DNA from: Galerina marginata
Taxonomy: Eukaryota > Basidiomycota > Agaricomycetes > Agaricales > Galerinaceae
Assembly: GCA_023014335.1 (NCBI GenBank)
Contig: JAECYW010000018.1
Location: forward strand, 1,054,001-1,118,000
Length of the DNA: 64,000 bases
Direction of reading: 5' to 3'
Shown here: positions 35,136 to 45,483 of the stretch, piece after piece
How positions within the stretch are numbered: the stretch's first letter is position 1
Layout of the letters: every line of letters begins with the position of its first letter
The notes under the pieces: model-generated
Told to the model about the DNA's origin: nothing
Databases searched by the model: none
Seen by the model: only the letters and a program-made list of their open reading frames with translations
Position numbers and translations under genes: made by a program

Positions 35136-37069
35136 TATTTTTGTTCTTGAAGTCGTTGGAGGTTGACGACATCCCTTCTCTTTACATTTAATTTAGCTCC
35201 TGCAGTAGTCTTAATTGAAATATTTTGACCAACCAAAGGAGCGGAATATAAGATTCTGAAAAATGCCAGAGAACCTGTGGCGTGTTAATACAATCTGGAG
35301 CATTAAGCGCCCGCGGAGAACGAATATTGTTTTTCCGTCTGCCGAGAGCCTCAAGTCCACGATCCGATTTGGAGGAGGTCACCTTACTGGATTGACGGTT
35401 GAACGCTGAGAAATCATAGTGATCATGACCCTGCAATGAGTCAAACTTATACCCGTCCGTCTGCCGCCCATAGATTGATAGCTGTAATTCCGCCTCTCCC
35501 TATCCAGTTTATCCGAAGAAGACACCCATCCGTGATCCACGACACAGTGGTTACTGGTAATGACGCTTTCGTTCCCTGGACAATTGTCGACGGTGATCAA
35601 ATAGCTTGCCTGTGCTTTGTGTCACGGTATGGAGATGGGGATGTGGATCATCTGGATGGGATGTGATCACGTCGAGATATTTTCGAATTGGAAGCGGTAT
35701 TCAAATTCGGTACCGGGGTGAGTCGATGATCATGAGGCAGGCTGCCTCAGTCTCGGGTGTCGCAGTTTCGCTCGTTCGCGCGTCGCTCTCGGGCTGTTGG
35801 AATGGGTTGAACATCTTCCCCATTCTGTGTCAACGGGTAGAAGGCGGTCGAGGCGCAGTCACCTGGGCAGACCTTATTCTGATCCGAATGTTGATGCTGC
35901 CGTACCGTTACGATGAGGATGAGATAAGTAAAGTCTACTGTAAGTGCGATGATCATTGATGATTGTGTTTAGGTTTATCCATCGAGTGACGAGGAGGTGG
36001 GAGGTGTCAACTCGAACGACGTGGACATGCGAGCAGCGAGTCCGAATTCCGGAACGCGCCAGTCGTCAAACGCTGACAGCGCTGTCAGAAAGGATCTTGA
36101 AGGAAATGGTCAAAAAAATGAGAACCTCCTTTGACCATCGCTAATGATCGAGCAATTCTCAAAAGCGCATCGTTCCGGAACCCCAAGCCGAGCATTCCGA
36201 ACGCTGCGGATTTGGAAACTCCGGCGTTGACTACGGCGATCGTTAGTGTCGTGACTCCGGCCCTCAACAGAAACGTGACCTATACGCGTCGCGTCAACGT
36301 CGCGTGAGCCTGCGTGCCAATGTCCCTTTACAGCCTTTTGCCTGCACTTGTGCAAATTTTGCCACAATACCCTAAGCTAAAAGAGCTACTAGTACTTAGT
36401 AGTTATTTAGCATCTGACAGCTAAGGCTCCTTAGGGAAGTAAATGTGTTTAGATCTAAAGGAGATCGTGATAAATAGATGAAGAGGGAGCTGAGTGAGCA
36501 AAAAAACACCGCCGAATGAAGCATCAATGTATATAGGAGAAACAACAACATGGATTAGATTAATAACGCTACAGGACATATTTTACAAGAGATGAGGATT
36601 GAATATTGACTACGGAGAAGACGGATACAGACCTTAACGAGCGCAAACGTCTGCGGGAGGCTGACAAAGTCATAACATCCCTCTGAAAGTATACCAAAGG
36701 TGTACTTAGTTTAGGCGATTACGAGGCTTTGTCGTAGTAAGTGGCTGACATACCGTCGCGTACTTCCACAATGGCTCCAGATTATTTGGTCTGGCGTGTT
36801 CTCGTGTAGATACCTGTAGAAGTGCTCCTAAATGGCGATAAGAGACAACAGCCACCGGAAAAGTTAGACGATGCAGTTTTGCGTAGAGTATCGATGCTTG
36901 GGGAGGCTGTAAACGCTCGAGAGCAGTGTAGAAGCGAGGTGTTGTATTGCTGGCGCGAAGCGCTTAGGGGCGGACCGTATCTTCCGCCGGAGAGTGATCG
37001 CCGGAGTCCACGCCGGAGTTTCCAATTCACAAATGCACTCGATCGAGGCACGTTGCCAAATTAAGACGA
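35136..37069. other. No confident gene
   Basis: Short overlapping frames on both strands without motifs. From about 36780 onward the sequence resembles the upstream part of the repeated protease-like units found again near 44.0 and 46.8 kb. Confidence 0.35.
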
Positions 37070-37892
37070 GTGCGCGGGTGTGAACGCCGCTTGTCACGCG
37101 AGTCACTTGCCTTCTCCTCCCTCTCATCCTCTCCCCTGGCGCTGGCTCTGGCTGAATCTTACGCCTCTCTTTTACTTTGCGGCTCTGGCCGCTGGGTTAC
37201 TTGTGCACGTCAACCCTTGGACGGTGCTGTGAAGGACAGAGCAGGGCAGGGAAGGAAAACGCTAACCCCACGATTTATTTTCACAGAAGTTTTACAGGTT
37301 TTACGGGATACGCTGCACATCCCGCCCTACGGACACTTGGTTTTTCTTTTATTCTTCAAATCCCGTACTTTCTACGCACGAACGGTTGGTTCGACATCGA
37401 CGTTGACACCTTTCTTCGGCCGCTGGATCATGACCCCTAGTATTTCCAGTATCGATACTAGGACTCATCATCATCGTCGTAATGACTGCCTACAACACCC
37501 TCAATAGACATCGACATCGACAGTAACAGCAACAGCAAGAAACATGCCCCTACCACCTCCAAACCAACGGCGCTGGAAAAGTAAACACGCGTTCGAAGAC
37601 TCGCCCCCACCCATGCTCGATCTGAGAGACGGCTCGCAAGAAGGGTTAGTCGAGCGGGCGGTGTGCGTGTGGTGTATGATCTATGGATGCAGTTTGTCCT
37701 CTTTTGGTTTTGGCTTTGAACGAGAGAAAGTTTTTGGTTTTGACTGGATGGAAAAGGGTTTACTGGGTGCTTGGTGCCGGCCCTCTTCGCTGGTGCGGTG
37801 GATGGTGCCCGTCCTTCTCGCTCTCCCTTTTCACTGCACGATCAGGACATTCACACCCTCGACGACGCCGTCCTGTTAGGCGTTCTCTAACG
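37070..37892 (+). pseudogene. Protease-like unit 1: leader exon and second exon only
   Basis: A leader exon starts at 37544 (MPLPPPNQRRWKSKHAFED...) and ends before GTTAGT near 37647. A second block at 37808-37892 reads DGARPSRSPFSLHDQDIHTL. The same two blocks occur at 47271 and 47530, where they are followed by an aspartic-protease N-terminal core. Here no AG acceptor is visible before the second block (GCGGTG where 47.5 kb has GCAGTG) and no catalytic core follows; unrelated sequence (the gene A unit) takes over. I read it as a truncated relic. The protease link is indirect. Confidence 0.45.
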
Positions 37893-37956
37893 ATAGAACA
37901 ATAAGGTAGCTACAATTTGCCTACGAGACGGAAGATGTCGAATGGTCTTGCATTCC

Positions 37957-39640
37957 GGGCTTGCTGCTGCCGCTATGGTTTTTCTATTCGTTTTAAAAGA
38001 TCTCTCCCTTTTTACCATTTCTTCTAATTTCGGATACTTGTTAGTTCCCTCTCTTCGATGATGGCTATGCTATCAGGCTACTCAGCTCTCCTCACTTATT
38101 CACCGTGTCTGTGCTATTCAGGAAGATACAGCGACTATCACTCTATTATATATAGTTATACGATTATGTCAACCTCTTTTTTCTCCAGCTCTTCACCCTT
38201 TATTTCAACGCGAACGCCGCTTATAGCGAATTTAACGCCCCTCTTTCACAGGGAGTCCTGGTTTTGCTACTGAATTTACAGTGACTTGAAGAAGGTTTGT
38301 TCCATGCTTCGACTTCCTCAGCGCCACCCCGTTAAACCGCGAATTTCTTGAACGACTATCAAAATGTTGACGACGAACTGTACTGAATTTAGGCCAACGT
38401 TTTGCATCTCGTGTGAGTCAAGCTTTGAGCCGCTCTAAGGCGGACCCGCTTAAATTCCGTTATTTGTTCTGTCAGGAAATGAACTACCGCTGGACCATAT
38501 TTGAGGAATCTCCGTTCTGGAACTCCAAACCACAACAGAGTGCGTTCGAACTCTTAAGCCCGATTTACAAAGCCCCTGTTCGGTTTTGACTTAGCGTTAT
38601 TCGTTGACTTGCACGCACCAATACTCAGCGCTCAGCGCTCAGCCTTAGGTCTCCGAATCTCAAAGACTATGTTCTGACTTCCAAGATTCACTTACCCGCT
38701 TGTCTTGATACGTACTAAATCGAGTGAAGATGCCTTATCTGGACGCAGCAAACACTGAATACCCGGATTTCTAGTTATTTCTAGTCTGTCTTCTCCTCTA
38801 TCGTCCACTAGACCCTTCCGAGCAAGAAACATGTCAATCTAGTACGCTCACCTGTCACCAGCCAAACCAAACTCGGGAATTGTCTCCACTGGCGTGTTTC
38901 TATTCCGTGGCTTAATTGGGACTATTGCGATGTATATAAACAGGTGTTCTTGACTTCATCCAAGTCATTGCAACTAGCAACCTCGAGAAGGTCAGTCATA
39001 TTTTCTTACGAAAATATTCCTGTTAATAACACCACTATATAAGACTTGTCCCTCTTGACGGAATCACTCTCCCACTGCCGCATTTTCTTTCTACGTCGCT
39101 TAACACAAGGTAATTTTAATCTCACACCTTTTGATCCTCGTCTGTTACCTGACCTCTTTTATAATAGTCTAGTCCACAATCATGCCTGTAGGGATTGTGT
39201 CAGCGATCAACAATACTCACGGTACCCTCCATTACAAAAATACGCAAACCGGTTACACTTTCACTATCAACCCGAAAAGCCATATGTTGTCGGACTCGGA
39301 TGGTCTTCTGCCGATGTCATCTTATCATGACGACACAGTTCCTTATAAGAGCTCTGGAAAATTCATCAGCATCACGATCGATGACGGACCCCCGTTGGAA
39401 ATTTCGGATTCTGACTGGCAGTTTCAGGTCCTGGGCCCTTCTGATTTTGTTGGTCATAAGGCAAAGATCCTGGTGGGGTCGCTCAAGAATGGTGGGAGGT
39501 ATATCGTGAAGGTAGATCCTGATTTGGGAAAAGCTGGGAAATTGACCTTCCTCGAATTCGAAGAGAACAAATTCCAAGTAACCGAACCGGGGCAGGTCAT
39601 ATCCAACACGCTTCTGAAAACTCTTCCGACTATTGGGCAA
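37957..39640 (+). repeat. Palindrome, left arm (1,684 bp)
   Basis: Every position p here pairs with 79334-p in the right arm with no indel. Three long frames (38058-38273, 39046-39330, and 39182 onward) have identical translations in the mirror positions, and all DNA stretches I compared were identical. The arm contains promoter, 5' UTR introns and most of gene A. Confidence 0.93.
38931..38940 (+). promoter_or_regulatory. TATA box of gene A
   Basis: TGTATATAAA about 250 bp before the ATG. Two GT-AG 5' UTR introns (38991-39043, 39110-39172) account for the distance. The same box is mirrored before gene B (40394-40403) and conserved before gene C (43132-43141). Confidence 0.6.
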
Positions 39641-39667
39641 GCTATAATAGATACCGTATTCTCTTAA
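39182..39667 (+). CDS. Gene A: unknown 161-aa protein of a three-member local family
   Basis: Single coding exon with an ATG in a good context (ACAATCATGCC). The protein has no signal peptide or membrane segment. It is rich in short strand-like segments (GTLHYKNTQTGYTFTINP, KFISITIDDG, DWQFQVLGPSD, AKILVGSL, YIVKVDPD) and looks like an all-beta cytosolic fold of the kind seen in fungal lectins or effector-like proteins, but I recognise no family and assign no function. It ends LPTIGQAIIDTVFS. TATA box and two 5' UTR introns suggest a highly expressed gene. Its stop codon overlaps that of gene B tail to tail. The local paralogue C differs at about 24 of 161 residues. Confidence 0.8.
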   Translation: MPVGIVSAINNTHGTLHYKNTQTGYTFTINPKSHMLSDSDGLLPMSSYHDDTVPYKSSGKFISITIDDGPPLEISDSDWQFQVLGPSDFVGHKAKILVGSLKNGGRYIVKVDPDLGKAGKLTFLEFEENKFQVTEPGQVISNTLLKTLPTIGQAIIDTVFS

Positions 39668-40152
39668 ATGTAACATTCATCAAGCCTCGTGCTTTGCCCA
39701 ATAGTCGGAAGAGTTTTCAGAAGCGTGTTGGATATGACCTGCCCCGGTTCGGTTACTTGGAATTTGTTCTCTTCGAATTCGAGGAAGGTCAATTTCCCAG
39801 CTTTTCCCAAATCAGGATCTACCTTCACGATATACCTCCCACCATTCTTGAGCGACCCCACCAGGATCTTTGCCTTATGACCAACAAAATCAGAAGGGCC
39901 CAGGACCTGAAACTGCCAGTCAGAATCCGAAATTTCCAACGGGGGTCCGTCATCGATCGTGATGCTGATGAATTTTCCAGAGCTCTTATAAGGAACTGTG
40001 TCGTCATGATAAGATGACATCGGCAGAAGACCATCCGAGTCCGACAACATATGGCTTTTCGGGTTGATAGTGAAAGTGTAACCGGTTTGCGTATTTTTGT
40101 AATGGAGGGTACCGTGAGTATTGTTGATCGCTGACACAATCCCTACAGGCAT
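39664..40152 (-). CDS. Gene B: inverted copy of gene A with a new C-terminus
   Basis: Residues 1-153 are identical to gene A. The palindrome joint falls within codon 153, so the last eight residues of A (AIIDTVFS) are replaced by STRLDECYI, read from the antisense of the end and 3' flank of gene A. Length is 162 aa. The whole promoter, including TATA and 5' UTR introns, is duplicated, so it should be transcribed like A. Transcripts of A and B would converge and overlap. Its own polyadenylation region is now the coding strand complement of gene A. Whether B makes a stable protein is unknown. Confidence 0.75.
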   Translation of the reverse strand: MPVGIVSAINNTHGTLHYKNTQTGYTFTINPKSHMLSDSDGLLPMSSYHDDTVPYKSSGKFISITIDDGPPLEISDSDWQFQVLGPSDFVGHKAKILVGSLKNGGRYIVKVDPDLGKAGKLTFLEFEENKFQVTEPGQVISNTLLKTLPTIGQSTRLDECYI

Positions 40153-41377
40153 GATTGTGGACTAGACTATTATAAAAGAGGTCAGGTAACAGACGAGGAT
40201 CAAAAGGTGTGAGATTAAAATTACCTTGTGTTAAGCGACGTAGAAAGAAAATGCGGCAGTGGGAGAGTGATTCCGTCAAGAGGGACAAGTCTTATATAGT
40301 GGTGTTATTAACAGGAATATTTTCGTAAGAAAATATGACTGACCTTCTCGAGGTTGCTAGTTGCAATGACTTGGATGAAGTCAAGAACACCTGTTTATAT
40401 ACATCGCAATAGTCCCAATTAAGCCACGGAATAGAAACACGCCAGTGGAGACAATTCCCGAGTTTGGTTTGGCTGGTGACAGGTGAGCGTACTAGATTGA
40501 CATGTTTCTTGCTCGGAAGGGTCTAGTGGACGATAGAGGAGAAGACAGACTAGAAATAACTAGAAATCCGGGTATTCAGTGTTTGCTGCGTCCAGATAAG
40601 GCATCTTCACTCGATTTAGTACGTATCAAGACAAGCGGGTAAGTGAATCTTGGAAGTCAGAACATAGTCTTTGAGATTCGGAGACCTAAGGCTGAGCGCT
40701 GAGCGCTGAGTATTGGTGCGTGCAAGTCAACGAATAACGCTAAGTCAAAACCGAACAGGGGCTTTGTAAATCGGGCTTAAGAGTTCGAACGCACTCTGTT
40801 GTGGTTTGGAGTTCCAGAACGGAGATTCCTCAAATATGGTCCAGCGGTAGTTCATTTCCTGACAGAACAAATAACGGAATTTAAGCGGGTCCGCCTTAGA
40901 GCGGCTCAAAGCTTGACTCACACGAGATGCAAAACGTTGGCCTAAATTCAGTACAGTTCGTCGTCAACATTTTGATAGTCGTTCAAGAAATTCGCGGTTT
41001 AACGGGGTGGCGCTGAGGAAGTCGAAGCATGGAACAAACCTTCTTCAAGTCACTGTAAATTCAGTAGCAAAACCAGGACTCCCTGTGAAAGAGGGGCGTT
41101 AAATTCGCTATAAGCGGCGTTCGCGTTGAAATAAAGGGTGAAGAGCTGGAGAAAAAAGAGGTTGACATAATCGTATAACTATATATAATAGAGTGATAGT
41201 CGCTGTATCTTCCTGAATAGCACAGACACGGTGAATAAGTGAGGAGAGCTGAGTAGCCTGATAGCATAGCCATCATCGAAGAGAGGGAACTAACAAGTAT
41301 CCGAAATTAGAAGAAATGGTAAAAAGGGAGAGATCTTTTAAAACGAATAGAAAAACCATAGCGGCAGCAGCAAGCCC
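39694..41377 (-). repeat. Palindrome, right arm (1,684 bp)
   Basis: Exact inverted copy of 37957-39640 after a 53-bp spacer (39641-39693). The outer end is sharp: 41378 onward does not continue the match. Such a structure is either a very recent inverted duplication or an assembly/amplification artefact. Confidence 0.93.
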
Positions 41378-41929
41378 TGTCTGAAGGGAATGTATCACTA
41401 GCTGAGCCCGGTTTTTTTCAGAGGATTTAAATTACTTTTCGATGGTGGGGAAACAGAATCCGTACTTGATTGAGTCTGAGTTGTACCACAAAAATGAGTC
41501 CATGGATTGTCGCATTGCAGAGGCTACGCGACCAGTCCTTTGACGGTGATTACACCAATTAATTTTTATCCAGCACTGCAGCCTCCAGCAATTCGTATTG
41601 TGCTGTGGCAAATATATCATAGCAGAAGCCCAGGGTACAGTATTCTCTGAGGGGACACGCTATTTAATACGAAGACCCGCACTGGCAGACTGGTGCTTGC
41701 GGTCCTGGTAATTGTCAATGTGCAAGCGGCTTCGACAATTTAAAGATAACGCAGGACTTAGTCTTTGCCCGAGGGAGGAGCGACGGAAGGGGAAAAAAAC
41801 CAACATTTCCCGTGGCTCAATTTAGACTCTGAGCATTTCATGTCACGGTGCTAGACAATACAATTTTGAATCAACCACCGGTATGAGTCTGGGCTTGATT
41901 CAGAACCTTATTCGACGGGGTTGGTCTCG
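41378..41929. other. Unique spacer between palindrome and copy C
   Basis: It does not match the arms. A 62-aa frame (41620-41432, -) has no motif. It is probably older sequence that lay between the tandem copies before the inversion. Confidence 0.4.
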
Positions 41930-41989
41930 ATCGAGAGAGAGTTTTGATTTTGACTGGATGGAAAAGGGTTTCCTGGGTGGTTGGTGCCG

Positions 41990-42092
41990 GCCCTCTTCCA
42001 TAGTGAGGTGGATGGTGCCCGTCCTTCTCGCTCGCCCTTTTTACTGCACATTCACACCCTCGACGACGCCGTCCCGTTGGGCGTTCTCTAAC
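41990..42092 (+). pseudogene. Protease-like unit 2: second exon only
   Basis: Reads DGARPSRSPFLLHIHTLDDA, as in unit 1 but four codons shorter. The leader exon is missing because the duplication began downstream of it. Confidence 0.4.
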
Positions 42093-43131
42093 GAAAGAAC
42101 AGTAAGGTAGCTATAATTTGCTTACGAGACAGAAGATGTTGAACGTTCTTGCATTCCGAGGCTTGCTGCTGCCGCTATAGCCTCTCTATTCGTTTTAGTA
42201 AAAGATTTCTCGTTTTCACCACTTCCTCCTAGGGTAATTTCGGATATTTGTTAGTTTCCCCTCTCCGATGATGGCTACCATGCTACTCACGTATCCACCA
42301 TGACTACACTATTCAGGAAAATATGGCGACTGTCACTCTAGTTATACGATTATAGCGACTTTTTCTTTCTCCAGTTCTTAACAATTTATTCATCACGAAC
42401 ACCGTTTATAACGAACTTCGCCCCTCTTTCAAATCAATAGGGAGCCTTGGCCTTGCTATTCAATCAAGGACTATTGAACTCACAGAGGCTTGAACACAGT
42501 TCGTTCTAGGTTTCGACTTCCTCGGTGTCACCCCGTAAACCTCGAATTTCTTGAATTGACTCCAAATTGACTCTATCAATATTGTCGAAGAATTGTACTG
42601 AATTTAGGTGAACGTTTTCCATGTTGTGTGAGCCGTGCTTTGAGCCGCCTAAGGCAGATCCGTTGAATTCCGTTATTTCTTCCCTCAGGATTTGAACTAA
42701 CGCTGGATCATATCCGAGGAATCTCCATTATGGAACTCCAAACCACAACAGAGTGCGTTCAAACTCTTAAGCCCGATTTACAAACGCGCCGTTCGGTTTT
42801 GACTTAGCATTCTATGCGTCGACTTGCAAGCACCGATACTCAGCCTTAGGCCTCCGAATCTCAAAAACTATGTTCTGACTTCCAACATTCACTCACCCAC
42901 TTGTCTTCATGCGTACTAAATCGACTGAAAATGCCTTATCTGGACGCAGCAAACACTGAATACCCGGATTTCTAGTTATTTCTAGTCTGTCTTCTCCTCT
43001 ATCGTCCACTAGACCCTTCCGAGCAAGAAACATGTCAATCTAGTACGCTTAACTGTCACCGGTTAAACCAAACTCGGGATTTGTCACCACTGGCGCGTTT
43101 CTATTCCGTGGCTTAATTGGGACTATTGGGA

Positions 43132-43141
43132 TGTATATAAG
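43132..43141 (+). promoter_or_regulatory. TATA box of gene C
   Basis: TGTATATAAG, same position relative to the ATG as in gene A; both 5' UTR intron donors and acceptors are also kept. Confidence 0.6.
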
Positions 43142-43383
43142 CAAGTGTCCTTGACTTCATCCAAGTCATTGCAACTAGTAATCTCGAGAAGGTCAGTCAT
43201 ATTTTCTTATGAAAATATTCCTGTTAATAACACCACTATATAGGACTTGTCGCTCTTTGCGACATCACTCTCCCACTGCCGCATTTTCTTCCTACCTCGC
43301 TTAACGCAAGGTAAATTTAATCTCACGCCTTTTTGATCCTCGTCTGTTACCTGACCTCGTTTATGATAGTCTAGTCTACAATC

Positions 43384-43869
43384 ATGCCTGTAAGGATTGT
43401 GTCAGTAATCAACAACACCAACGGTACCCTCCATTACAAAAACACGCAAACCGGTTACACTTTCACTATCAACCCGAAAAACCATATGGCGTCGGACTCG
43501 GATGGTTATATGCCGAAGTCATCTTATCATGACGACGCAGTTCCTTACAAGAGCTCTGGAAAATTCATCAGCATCACGATCGATGACGGACCCCCGTTGG
43601 AAATTTCGGATTCCGACTGGCAGTTTCAGGTCCTGGGCCCTTCCGATTTTGTTGGTCATAAAAGAAAGATCTTGGTGGGGTCGCTCACCTCTGGTGGGAA
43701 GTATGTCGTGAAGGTAGATCCTGATTTGGGAAAAGCTGGGAAATTGACCTTCTTCAAAGACGAAGATAACATATTCCAAACAACCGAACCGGGGCAGGTT
43801 TTATCCAACACACTTCTGGACACTCTTCCGACTATCGGGCAAGCTATAATGGATACCGTATTCACTTAA
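43384..43869 (+). CDS. Gene C: diverged paralogue of gene A, 161 aa
   Basis: Same length and start as gene A, no indels, about 85 percent identical by my count. Changes cluster at DGYMPK (A: DGLLPM), the loop SLTSGGKYV, and FKDEDNIFQT near the C-terminus. The central block from SSGKFISITIDDGPPLEISD to DFVGHK is unchanged, which suggests constraint there. No signal peptide. TATA box and 5' UTR introns are kept. Function unknown. Confidence 0.8.
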   Translation: MPVRIVSVINNTNGTLHYKNTQTGYTFTINPKNHMASDSDGYMPKSSYHDDAVPYKSSGKFISITIDDGPPLEISDSDWQFQVLGPSDFVGHKRKILVGSLTSGGKYVVKVDPDLGKAGKLTFFKDEDNIFQTTEPGQVLSNTLLDTLPTIGQAIMDTVFT

Positions 43870-44019
43870 ATGTAACATTCGTCAAGCCTCGTGCATTGAT
43901 ACTCGCTGTATGCGTTTCCTAGTACTCCACAGGTCGCAACAGTTGAAATCAAAGTGTATGTTTGCATTCAAAATTATAAACGTCAATAGTAGCCAAGCCT
44001 ATTAAGCGTGGACCGGTGC

Positions 44020-44960
44020 TTGATCCTCGGTCAGTTTTCCGTCAACTTAGAATGAATGGATGTGTGGAGCACAGCGCCTGGAGGAGGTTCCGAGTCCGCT
44101 GCGACCATCAACCGATCAAGGCACGCTGGCCGGGTAACGTTGCCAAAATAGGATTGGACCGTGCCCTGCGGTCGCTGCATGCTTTCTCATCCCCACCCCA
44201 TGCTCTGGTTGAATCTGTGTCTGCGTCTCTTGCTTTATTTTTCTTCCTCTAGGCTCTGGCCACTGGCGTTCTTAGATTATGTCTCTTCCGTACATCGACC
44301 TTTTGGCGCTGCTGCGAAAGGGTTTGCCCTCCGAGTCTGCCCTCTTTGTCAATGCTGGTGGTGCGGTAACACACCCTCTTTTTGCGCCCACCCAACACCT
44401 ACGCGTATATTCCCGGCGTCTCGTAGTCCATGGTCACCCAGCGGGCTCTTTGACTCTTTGATTTCTATGGACTTCGCGGCTGTCCGCGCCCGCTTTTTTG
44501 CCAGCCAACTTTTTCTTTTTGCCTATCTTTAGTTCTTAACGTCAAGCCTATAATATTAACAATCAATCCTTTTAATCTTCCTTCTTGTCAACTTTCAATG
44601 CTACCCTAAGTTACATCCGCCAATTTATGTACCTGATTACACCCATACACCATCACCAACGATAGTAGCCAGACGTTCTCTCATCAAGTCGGCTTTGGCT
44701 CCTCCAATCTGGTAAGCGTCCATCTCATCCCATCCTCCTTCCTCCTTCCCCCTCCCGCCTCCCTTCGTGCCCTTCCTCTGACCATCGTACCGCTCTAGCG
44801 ATATGTCTGCCCCACCACTACCCCCCTGTACGCTCACCTATCCCCGGCTTTACGACCTCTCCCCAAACCCCACGGGATCCTCGAGCCCATTCTCTCCTTG
44901 AACGGCGTAATTGCGGAGTCGATCCAATCAGTGAAAAACGACAGCCATTCTGCGTGCAAG
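44020..44960 (+). pseudogene. Protease-like unit 3: decayed aspartic protease N-terminus
   Basis: 44020-44530 resembles the 5' part of unit 1 (for example GGCTCTGGCCACTGGCGTT). At 44642-44710 it reads PYTITNDSSQTFSHQVGFGS then SNLV before a GTAAGC donor, matching the beta-hairpin around the first active-site Asp of pepsin-like proteases, but DTG is replaced by GFG. RLYDLSPNPTGSSS follows near 44850. The leader exon is not found. No complete frame exists. Confidence 0.5.
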
Positions 44961-45075
44961 TAAGCACATACACGCCACCGGTCCTGCTCATCAAGCAGTT
45001 ATGGTGGGCAGGCATTTCGATTCAGATAGCGGGGTGGATTCCAGCCTGAACGAGACTGATCTGACGAATTACATT

Positions 45076-45483
45076 TCATATTTGAGCTCCAATTCGAGTC
45101 GAGGGCTGATAACAGAAATGAAAAGTTAGGCCAGTTGGCATCAGATTCGGGAGATAATTCGAAGTTTTGACGAACGCGTCGTCTCCACAAAAAATCGGTT
45201 TGGATGCGCCGTTTATCATACTATTACTAACTCGGAAATCTTGACCTTCCGCGACGTGCGTTTCATTTTGAGTCACTCTTGTTTGCTTGAATTTATTTTC
45301 CGGTTCAATTTTAGGTTTGGAAGTGGTACGCTTACCGGCGAATCGTCGTAAGGTGCGGGGAATGGGCGGGCGGAAGTCGGCTTCATAATTAAATCTATAC
45401 TCAAGGTCCCACAGCGTGGGATGTAACGGTAAGGAGGCAAGTTTCAAATGGGCAAGAGATGCGAAGATGAGAGAAAGACGCAC
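45076..45483 (-). CDS. Hypothetical short gene, relative of 61277-61745
   Basis: The first exon probably runs from 45483 to a GTAAGC donor near 45335 (start MRLSLIFASLAHLKLASLPL, then HPTLWDLEYRFNYEADFRPP). The start could be a weak signal peptide. A second copy of the region at 61.6-61.7 kb is frameshifted. Downstream exons are not resolved; the frame also reads through to 45076 without a stop. No domain recognised. Confidence 0.35.
   Translation of the reverse strand: MRLSLIFASLAHLKLASLPLHPTLWDLEYRFNYEADFRPPIPRTLRRFAGKRTTSKPKIEPENKFKQTRVTQNETHVAEGQDFRVSNSMINGASKPIFCGDDAFVKTSNYLPNLMPTGLTFHFCYQPSTRIGAQI

Larger units (their letters stand above)
41930..43900 (+). repeat. Diverged direct duplicate of 37715-39690
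   Basis: Matches the left arm and its 5' flank in the same orientation with frequent substitutions and small indels. It starts at TTTTGATTTTGACTGGATGG and continues past the stop of gene C through ATGTAACATTCGTCAAGCCT, which shows what the undisturbed 3' flank of gene A looked like. Confidence 0.88.

Noticed and set aside
37544..37892. Working small gene MPLPPPNQRRWK...
   Set aside because: Acceptor site lost and downstream protease core absent; treated as a relic.
39046..39330. 94-aa frame MSLLTESLSHCR... in both palindrome arms
   Set aside because: It runs through a clear 5' UTR intron and overlaps gene A in another frame; conserved only because the arms are identical, and absent from copy C.
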